Positions 26,701 to 64,000 of a stretch of DNA of 64,000 nt are shown piece by piece; position 1 is the stretch's first letter; every line of letters begins with the position of its first letter. Both the position numbers and the translations under genes were made by a program. The notes under the pieces are model-generated. The model searched no databases. It was not told the DNA's origin and saw only the letters and a list, made by a program, of their open reading frames with translations. This DNA is from Opisthocomus hoazin (lineage: Eukaryota; Chordata; Aves; Opisthocomiformes; Opisthocomidae). The stretch spans positions 3,100,001 to 3,164,000 of the forward strand of contig NC_134419.1 of the NCBI RefSeq assembly GCF_030867145.1. Direction: 5' to 3'.

Positions 26701-28727
26701 TGGCTGGTAATCACAACCTGTGAAAACAAAGGAAGTAAACCCCAATCTGTCACTCTTTTGAAGCTTTTATCCCTTCCAGTCTCCACGTATACCACCCCAC
26801 TCCCCTCACCTCCACCCCAGCACCAGCTCCTGATCCCGTTTTGTTCTCACCACGCTTCCCTGACCCTGCTCCTTCGCCCGCACTCCTTGGCCCCAGCCTG
26901 GCCCTGCTCCTCGCCGGTCCCAGCTCATGGTTTCTGGGATTTTCCCAGATCCTCCCTGAGCCTCCCAGAGCTGGGGAGCATGAGGGAATACGAGGGGAAG
27001 GGATGAGAGGAAACTCTGCTGATGGTGGAGAAAGTGCGTAGAGACACTGGGATGTGCTGGTGGTCCCACATGCCTGGACAGAGTGTGAAAACATAGAGGG
27101 AAAAAAAGATAATTGGCTTATTTTATTTGATAATTAGCTTATTTCATTTGCAGGCACTCTCCCCACCTGAGCCTGGGCATAGCTGTCAGTGCTGCGATTG
27201 ACAAATACTGAAGAACTCACGCTCTTCACTGCAAAGCTGAGAGAACAGATATTTTTTTCAATGGCAACTGGAAATTTTGCCCAAAACTCTGCATGCTGAA
27301 GATCTGGGGCTTAGCCTTTGGATTTATCACATGGAAATATCCCACAAAAGCCAGCACTGTGCAGCATTTTCCTGAATTGTTTTAGCCAGTCTCAAAGCAA
27401 CCTTTGCTTTCCCAGGCTGAGTTTCAGCTTTGGGCCAATACTATGCTCGGGAGACCACGCTTAGGGGATGGCTTGGCAGTCTCTGTACTCACTAAGGACT
27501 TGAAAGATGCAGGAATTCTGAATTGTGAATGAACGCCCAGATTACAGATGAAATCACGCCAGAGTGAGGTGTAGCAAGACCCTGGGTCCACAGGAGACTG
27601 CCCCGAGACTCTTTACCAATGCTGCCATCTAGAGAGAAGCAGTCCCTCCTCCACCGGTGAAGCATTGTCAGATCCTACACAAGAACAGGATTTCGGAGCG
27701 TCCGCCTCTGCCTCTCGCACAAGGGCTCAGCCTCTGGTGCGTGGGCTCGCTGACACCAGCCCGTGGAACCATCACCCCTTGCGCTGGGAGCCACCCTGGC
27801 CGCTGCTGCCCGCTGACAGCTTCTGGCCACGGCACGTCTCCAACACCCACCAGCTCGCGGCAAGAAATCACCGCGCGGCAGTGCGGTGGCTGGGCCGATT
27901 TCCGCTCCGCGTACGGCTGTGGCTGCTTTAGTCGGTGAGCTCTTGTGATGCATTTTCATTTTTGTGCAGTGGAAACTGCATGCAGAAATCAGATATCGCA
28001 TTACGTAAACGCGGGGTAAAGATTAAAACGCGTTTGGCTAGTGAGACATCTGGATCTAATTGGGCTCCTCTGGGACACGAGTCTATAGCTTTAGTCTGAA
28101 GAGAAGCAAAGAAAGAGCAGGAGTAATTTTTCATGCAAATACCCATCTGCGCAGAGGGGCTGAGTCTCTGCAAACACCTCCGTCACCACATCTTTGGCGA
28201 CGGCGGCCCATGAAGTGCCGTACGGGGCTGAGCGTGTTTCCCTGCTGTTGCACACAGTCAGTGACTTGGAAGGAATCCGCTCTAATACAGCCCAGGGGTA
28301 AAAGTGAATTTCCTGAGAAAATTACGACTAACTGAACCTCGTAGAGCGGAAGTCTCCCGTATTCAGAGCTGTACCAGTTATCCTTAACCACCAGCCGCCT
28401 CTCCCTCATTTGCTGCACATTCAGGGACTCGCCGGCACTCCGGCAGCTGCCGAGAGCCACATCCCGCTCAGCGACCCAGCAGGCAAATCCACCCGGGCTT
28501 CACCAGGAGGAATATTTACCTGCGGCCATCTCCCTCCCTCATGCAAGGCTCCAAATCCCACGAGCTGAATGGGCAAGGGCTGCATAGGCACAAATCGTTT
28601 ATCAAGGGGGAAGGGTATCAACAGGGGGAACAGTTATATCTTCAAATAAGATAAATTAGGAAGTTGATTTTGCCCCATACCTCCAGCACTGTCTGTAAAA
28701 TACTCTGCTGGGTGTCTTGGAATATTT
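23712..28727. other. Intergenic DNA, second part
   Basis: No gene is recognised. The segment has ordinary composition with a moderately CpG-rich patch at about 27690-27930 and a 21-bp imperfect tandem duplication at 27108-27149. Open frames are short and unremarkable. Confidence 0.55.
27108..27149 (+). repeat. 21-bp tandem duplication, two mismatches
   Basis: The unit at 27108-27128 (gataattggcttattttattt) is followed directly by a copy at 27129-27149 that differs at two positions. It is a small AT-rich duplication with no evident function. Confidence 0.85.
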
Positions 28728-29669
28728 GTTCGTGGTCAACGACCTGGATAAAGAGTTAGAATGTACCCTCAGCAAGTTTGCTGATGACACCAAACTGGGA
28801 GGTGTGGTAGATACACCAGAAGGCTGTGCTGCCATTCAGCGTGACCTGGATAGGCTGGAAAGCTGGGCAGAGAGGAACCTGATGAGGTTCAACAAAGCCA
28901 AATGCAGGGTCCTGCACCTGGGGAGGAACAACCTCATGCACCAGTACAGGCTTGGGGTGGACCTGCTGGAGAGCAGCTCTGTGGAGAGGGACCTGGGCGT
29001 CCTGGTGGACGACAGGTTAACCATGAGCCAGCAGTGTGCCCTGGCTGCCAAGAAAGCCAATGGGATCCTGGGGTGCATCAAGAAGAGCGTGGCCAGCAGC
29101 ACGAGGGAGGTTCTCCTTCCCCTCTACGCTGCCCTAGTGAGGCCCCATCTGGAGTACTGTGTCCAGTGCTGGGCTCCCCAGTTCAAGAAAGATGAAGAGC
29201 TACTGGAAAGAGTCCAGCGCAGGGCTACGAGGATGATGAGGGGACTGGAACATCTCTCCTGCGAGGAGAGGTTGAGGGAACTGGGCTTGTTCAGCCTGAA
29301 GAAGAGAAGGCTGAGAGGGGACCTTAGAAATGCTTACAAATATCTGAAGGGTGGGTGTCAGGAGGATGGGGCCAAGCTCTTTTCAGTGGTGCCCAGTGAC
29401 AGGACAAGGGGCAATGGGCACAAACTGAGGCACAGGAAGTTCCGTCTGAACATGAGGAAGAACTTCTTCCCTCTGAGGGTGACGGAGCCCTGGCCCAGGC
29501 TGCCCAGGGAGGTTGTGGAGTCTCCTTCTCTGGAGATATTCAAGACCCGCCTGGACAAGGTCCTGTGCAGCCTGCTGTAGGTGACCCTGCTTCAGCAGGA
29601 GGGTTGGACTAGATGACCCACAGAGGTCCCTTCCAACCCCTACTATTCTGTGATTCTGTGATTCTGTGA
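28728..29669 (+). mobile_element. CR1 LINE, 5'-truncated, long open ORF2 tail
   Basis: This is the 3' part of a CR1 non-LTR retrotransposon. An open frame of 287 codons ends at 29580. It begins near the reverse-transcriptase catalytic motif, FADD at residues 21-24, and runs through the C-terminal region with LRRLR-type basic and [10 protein letters not shown] segments. After the stop come the conserved ttggactagatgaccc segment and three copies of the ATTCTGTG octamer. The frame has no stop or frameshift, so this copy is fairly young, but lacking the RT N-terminus and endonuclease it cannot move by itself. It is in the intergenic region. Confidence 0.95.
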
Positions 29670-30612
29670 AATAGGAGGAGAGCATGACTTGCTCTAGCTC
29701 CATTGTTTGATGGCTGATCTGCCCCACTCATTATGCTGTGAATTAAGAGAACAAACGCAGATCATTTGTTGGTCTCTTAAATGATGGTGGTCTGATTGGG
29801 GCCCAAGTCTGTTACCTCAGGCAATTGCATGGAGGCCAAGTACGAGGAGTCACCAAACCGCTCCGCTTGTAGGTGCAGCGGACAGGAACAGTTGGAGGAA
29901 CCGTAGCTGAGATAAAGCCACGAGAGTGCAGGGACGTTTCCACCTCATTCTGGAGATGCTGAAGTAAGTCGGGAGCCCCAGGAGCAGCGAGCTGCGTGCC
30001 GCCGTAGAGCCCTTAGCACCATTAAGGGCAAGAGAGCAGTTTTGAATACACAGAGTTTGACTGAAAAGCACTCACGGTTCCAGCAGAAGCAACTCAGGGC
30101 TGACCTGCTTTAAAAAGAGGCCAACCATAAACTATGGGGTCACTTGTCCACGCAACGCTTAAAAGGCAAATTCGAGCAGCCAAATTGTTTTTCCCCCACT
30201 AATCCCAGCTTTCTGGGTTAGTGCTTTGCAGCTGGCGGTGAGGAAAGCCTCCAAGGCCTGACCCTGCCAAGTGACGCGCCGGGCTCGCAGGGACGGGACC
30301 CCGGCACAGCAAACACGGCTCTCCCGAACTCGGGCTCGAGCTTTCCCGGGGTCGGCAGCTGCCGTGCCGCTGGGTGACGATGCTGCACACCCCCTTGGCT
30401 GATCTGCTGTCTGCAGAACGCGGCCCGCGCTAACATCTCCTCCTTCCCATCCACCCTAAGACTGAGCGAGATCATTTTATTGAGCAGCTATTAGGGTGCT
30501 AACATAATTTTCAGAATGTATTATTTCCCATTCTAGTTTGTTTTTATAATCAGAGTGAAGCTCTGTGGTGCAAATGTAAATTCTTTTGTCTCTTACTTTA
30601 TAATCACCAATT

Positions 30613-31120
30613 GTCTGGAGTACTCTGTCCAGTTCTGGGCTCCCCACTTCAAGAAAGATGAGGAGCTACTGGAGAGAGTCCAGCGGAGGGCTGCGAGGAT
30701 GATGAGGGGACTGGAACATCTCTCCTACGAGGAGAGGCTGAGGGAGCTGGGCTTGTTCAGCCTGGAGAAGGCTGAGGGGGGACCTTAGAAATGCCTCTAA
30801 ATATCTTCAGGGTGGGGGTCAGGAGGTCGGGGCCAGACTCTTTCCAGTGGTGCCCAGAGACAGGACAAGGGGCAACGGGCACAAACTGGAGCATGGGAAG
30901 TTCCGTCTGAACATGAGGAAGAACTTCTTCCCTCTGAGGATGACGGAGCCCTGGAACAGGCTGCCCAGGGACGTTGTGGAGTCTCCTTCTCTGGAGATAT
31001 TCAAGACCTGCCTGGACAAGGTCCTGTGCAGCCGGCTCTGGGTGACCCTGCTTCGGCAGGGGGTTGGACTGGGTGACCCGCAGAGGTCCCTTCCAACCCC
31101 GAACATCTGTGATTCTGTGA
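30613..31120 (+). mobile_element. CR1 LINE 3' fragment
   Basis: This is a 5'-truncated CR1 beginning at the segment equivalent to [22 protein letters not shown] and ending with gattctgtga. The frame is broken near 30770, where a deletion changes the [12 protein letters not shown] region. It is in the same orientation as the copy at 28728 and about 1 kb away, but its divergence shows a separate insertion. Confidence 0.92.
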
Positions 31121-34100
31121 TTTCCATTGGTTTCAAGTTTGTTATTAGCTGACTGAGAGATCAAATGTTTCCGAGCCATATGCGTCTCTGCAGAAGAAGC
31201 TGTCAAGTAGATTTAGGCTTGGTCTTTCAAGTGCTCGGAAGAAAGGAGACTCCCCAGATTAATTTGGAAGCTTCCTTGCTGACTGCATCTGCCCTTTCCT
31301 GGCCGTGCGGCTCACGCTTCCAGACGGATTCGTTTGGCAAAAGCCACCGGAGCGCCCGTGCAAACGATGCCTGACGTGTGCTACGGAAATGGAGTCCTTC
31401 ATTACAGCCCCAAATACTCCAAACATTTGCTCCACTAAAACAGTTACAAACCTCCTCTGCGGATTAAAAAGGGAAGAGCGAGATGGCTCCATGCCGCAGA
31501 GCAGCAGCAGAGAGGAGGGGTTTTGATCGTAGCTCAGCACTAAGGGCTCTTGGGCAGCAAGAGTTTCTGCTAGAGGACTGAAATCGATGTTTGCCATTAA
31601 ACATGTTGGGGAAAAAAAAAATCAGAAAGAGGGTTTCACAGCAGTGATTCACTTGAATAGAAGAGGTAGCAGATGAGTCCCCTGCTCCCCCACGCGCACT
31701 GGGCCAGGGGAAGGGGACAGAGCAGCCGCCCAACGGCAGTGGTGAAAAGCTGCAGGGTCTGGTCCCGTGTCCCTGGTTCCCCTCTACTCCAAGTGCCAGC
31801 GTGGCAGGAGCTCGGCTGAGCAGCGCACGAGAGGGACGGGCGGTTGATGCCACCTCGAGAAAGGCTGGAAGCCAGGATTTACACCTGGGAGGCTCCAGGT
31901 TTCACTGCCGACCTCCGGCTCCAGCCGCGCGTGTTTTTTGACAGAGAGCGAAGTGGAGCAGAGCGCCCGGCTCACACCGTGGACGTGCCTGGATTGCACC
32001 ATTCCGCTTTGGCACACCTCTCGCCTACGTGAGGACGCAAGTAACGAGTACATGCTGGACCATACTGAACTGCCCTTGGCCGGGTTTGACATGCAATGCA
32101 GGTTTGATTTAGGGTTTATTTTTCCCCTTTCTCCCCTTAATGCAGAAGCCGCAATGTTTGCTGGGATTTTGTGTTTCTTTAGTTGTGTTTTGTTAAGTGA
32201 CCCAGCCCAGCTTGCTCTGGGCAAGGCTTTTGCACTCCCTGTGAGAGGAACGCGCCTGCTGCTCTCTGCACCTGCCTTGCCTCCCGCGAGGTTCTCCTTT
32301 CGCCCCGCAGACCGCGAGCAGGAGGGATCTGCAGCTCTGCAGCGGCTGCGGAGGGAAGAGGCGCAGCAGCGAGTCCGGCCGCACAGGCAGAGCTCTGCAC
32401 CGGCACACCGCGGTTTCGGTGACAGCCGTTGGCCTCTCAGCCCTTTCAGCACATGGACTTTGGAAACCGATCTTCAACGTCTGGTTTTTCTGAAGATCCT
32501 GATCACCAAAGCTCCTCTCCCCCACCACGCACTAGGACGGAAACGCTGGTCCGTCTCCATGCACATGGGTTGTTTGGGTTTGGTTTTTCCTTTTTGCCTG
32601 GAGTGGGAGAAAACCATGTGCTGCTGTTGCTATCCTTCACTGTAAACAGGAATCCTGGTTGCTATAGTTTGTGGCCAGACCCTGAGCACAAGCACTGCTT
32701 CCTCAGACAGACGACACAGGGTTTATTCGGATCATCTCCTGGTATTCCTCTGCGCTGCTGACCTGAATCCATCCAACGCAGAGGCCGCGGCTGGTCCAAA
32801 AGCAGAGCACGGGGCGGGCAGGGCTGCGGTGGAAGCGGCACGGCTCCAGCTTTCCCCACGGACCATTTCTCCGAGCATCCCAAGGGCACGGCTGCCCAGC
32901 GGAGCTGGGCTGCGGGAGTGAGCGGGGACATCTGTGCCCCCGGCCCGGCGACATCCAGCACCAGGGCGCAGGCAGACGACGAGCAGCAGCAGGCTGGGAG
33001 GTTCTTTGGTTTCTAACGCGCCCCACGCCAGAGCAGCTCTGCCAGCAAAGCTGTGACCGCAGGCCGAGCAGAGGCGTCTGGCTGTCCGAAGAGACGCCTC
33101 ACCGCTGTGAGGAAGGACCCAGCCAGGGCAGAGGGCGAGACGGGGCACCGGTGTCGCAGGGGTTTGTGCGACAGGTGTAAGCAAACCAAAAGGGGAAAGT
33201 CACCTGAACGCATCGCTAAAGCTAACGTGAGTGCTTTTATTGACAGAGCTTAAGCCGCAAGAGCCACGAGATGGAGGGAGTAAACCAGCGGGGTCTTGTG
33301 GGTTTACCTGGGGTTATTTTCCAGAGTCCCCTTGCACTGCTGAAGGGCATCACCTCCATGGATGAGGGGCACCAGGTCAACGGCATGAGCACGTCCGTCC
33401 TCTCCAGGGTGAAGGCAGCCGGTCGGGCCGGGAGCAGGAACGCGGCTCCGCTCCGAGGGGATGGCTTCCAGGAGAAGGGCAGGAAAGTTCAGCCACAGGC
33501 CGCTAACATGGAACAGCTACAGCTGCTTCCCAAGGGACCCTCTCTGTGCCCTCAGCTAAGACATTGCACATTAATGTCTGCAAATCTGGTTATTCCAGCG
33601 ATCTTACCATCCACGGACAACCAAAGAAGAGCTCACCAAAACGATCTTTCCTTCTTCAAAAGGGAGCCTATCATGAGGTCAGGAAATAAAAGAGCACTGA
33701 ACAGTAATTGTAGCTGATACCACTTTAATATCCTGCGATGCTCGTTACTGCTCATTTCTGTGGGGAGGGTTTGTTGTGGGTTTTTTCTCATACAGAAGGC
33801 AAATGGAGGTCAATTTACATAATTTGTTTTTGAAAGGGAAAAATCCACCCAAGTCAAAAACACTCAGCCTTAATAAACAGCCATTGCTTATTCAGAGACA
33901 TCACATGTAAATGACTATGTATTAACAAGGATAAAGTGTTTGTGCTGCTTTTCCAGGAAAGTTTCCAAGACAGAAAAAACCCTCTGTATTATTGAAGACT
34001 TTAGTCTCTCTGTTATTTCTGGAGCCTTTTCTTTAAGCAAAAATAAAAGTACATATGCTAAACCAAAAGGCTGTGCTAATGAGCACCATACACAAATCGC

Positions 34101-34140
34101 CAGCAGTGCTGTGTGACGCAGAAAAGCAGCGCAGCAATGT
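31121..34140. other. Intergenic DNA just downstream of PGM1
   Basis: No gene is recognised. Parts between about 31700 and 33500 are moderately GC-rich and give several overlapping open frames on both strands without conserved motifs. The end near 34140 borders the likely PGM1 poly(A) site. Confidence 0.55.
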
Positions 34141-34174
34141 GCACACAAAGTGCCGACAGGGGCTGGGTTTTATT
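34141..34174 (-). terminator. PGM1: Candidate PGM1 poly(A) signal and downstream GU element
   Basis: On the minus strand an AATAAA hexamer lies at 34174-34169, about 147 nt after the stop codon. A GU-rich stretch (ctttgtgtgc) follows at 34150-34141, in the usual spacing for cleavage. This would make a short 3' UTR. An ATTAAA at 33729-33724 is a possible distal alternative. Confidence 0.5.
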
Positions 34175-34320
34175 GTCTATCCTTAGCCGTTCAATAGTGT
34201 TCTTAAATACAGAGATAAAATTAATATTCCTCTTTTAGTGACAGATTGGACAATGAAAAGGGGAGACAGGCTGATGTCCCTCACTCGGTGTGCACTCCAG
34301 CACGGTGTCTGACCAAGCCT

Positions 34321-64000
<29,680 letters not shown>

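Noticed and set aside
28717-29580. 287-codon frame as a host gene
   Set aside because: It is the C-terminal part of CR1 reverse transcriptase followed by the CR1 octamer tail.

Overview
This is vertebrate nuclear DNA, almost certainly from a bird. It holds long introns with GT-AG splice sites, two CpG-rich promoters, and many 5'-truncated CR1 LINE fragments. Most of the CR1 copies end in the avian-type ATTCTGTG octamer tail. No bacterial-style genes, rRNA, tRNA or CRISPR array were seen. The species cannot be named from the sequence alone.

The main gene is PGM1 (phosphoglucomutase 1) on the minus strand, with coding ends at 61327 and 34321. All eleven coding exons of the ubiquitous form were located, with matching splice phases. 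They sum to 1689 nt, which is 562 codons plus stop, the length known for mammalian PGM1. A second, alternative first exon (1B, the muscle-type form in mammals) lies at 49613-49870 and would give a 566-residue protein. The catalytic serine loop is in exon 2, the metal loop is split across exons 5 and 6, the sugar-binding loop is in exon 7 and the phosphate loop is in exon 10.

Downstream of PGM1 on the same strand, after about 21.5 kb of intergenic DNA, a CpG island at 11690-12650 carries a short signal-peptide exon ending in a phase-1 donor. Its position and orientation match ROR1 exon 1 in the conserved PGM1-ROR1 order, so positions 1-12137 would be the start of ROR1 intron 1. That identification is an inference; the PGM1 one is firm.

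Region by region: 1-12137 is probable ROR1 intron 1, with a G-rich tract and an old CR1. 11690-12650 is the ROR1 promoter and first exon. 12650-34140 is intergenic, with a 60-bp-period minisatellite and two CR1 copies. 34141-61327 is PGM1 with six more CR1 fragments, one ancient CR1, a 276-nt purine tract just upstream of exon 9, and a CpG-rich patch next to the last exon. 61060-61720 is the PGM1 1A promoter. 61720-64000 is upstream flank without a recognisable gene.

The most interesting observations concern PGM1 RNA processing. Oppositely oriented CR1 copies closely flank exons 2 and 3. Exon 1B has an unusual donor with a frame-shifting GTAAAT just beyond it. A long (CCCTTTTT)n pyrimidine tract lies upstream of exon 9, and an orphan CpG island abuts the terminal exon. 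No previously undescribed multi-gene system was found.
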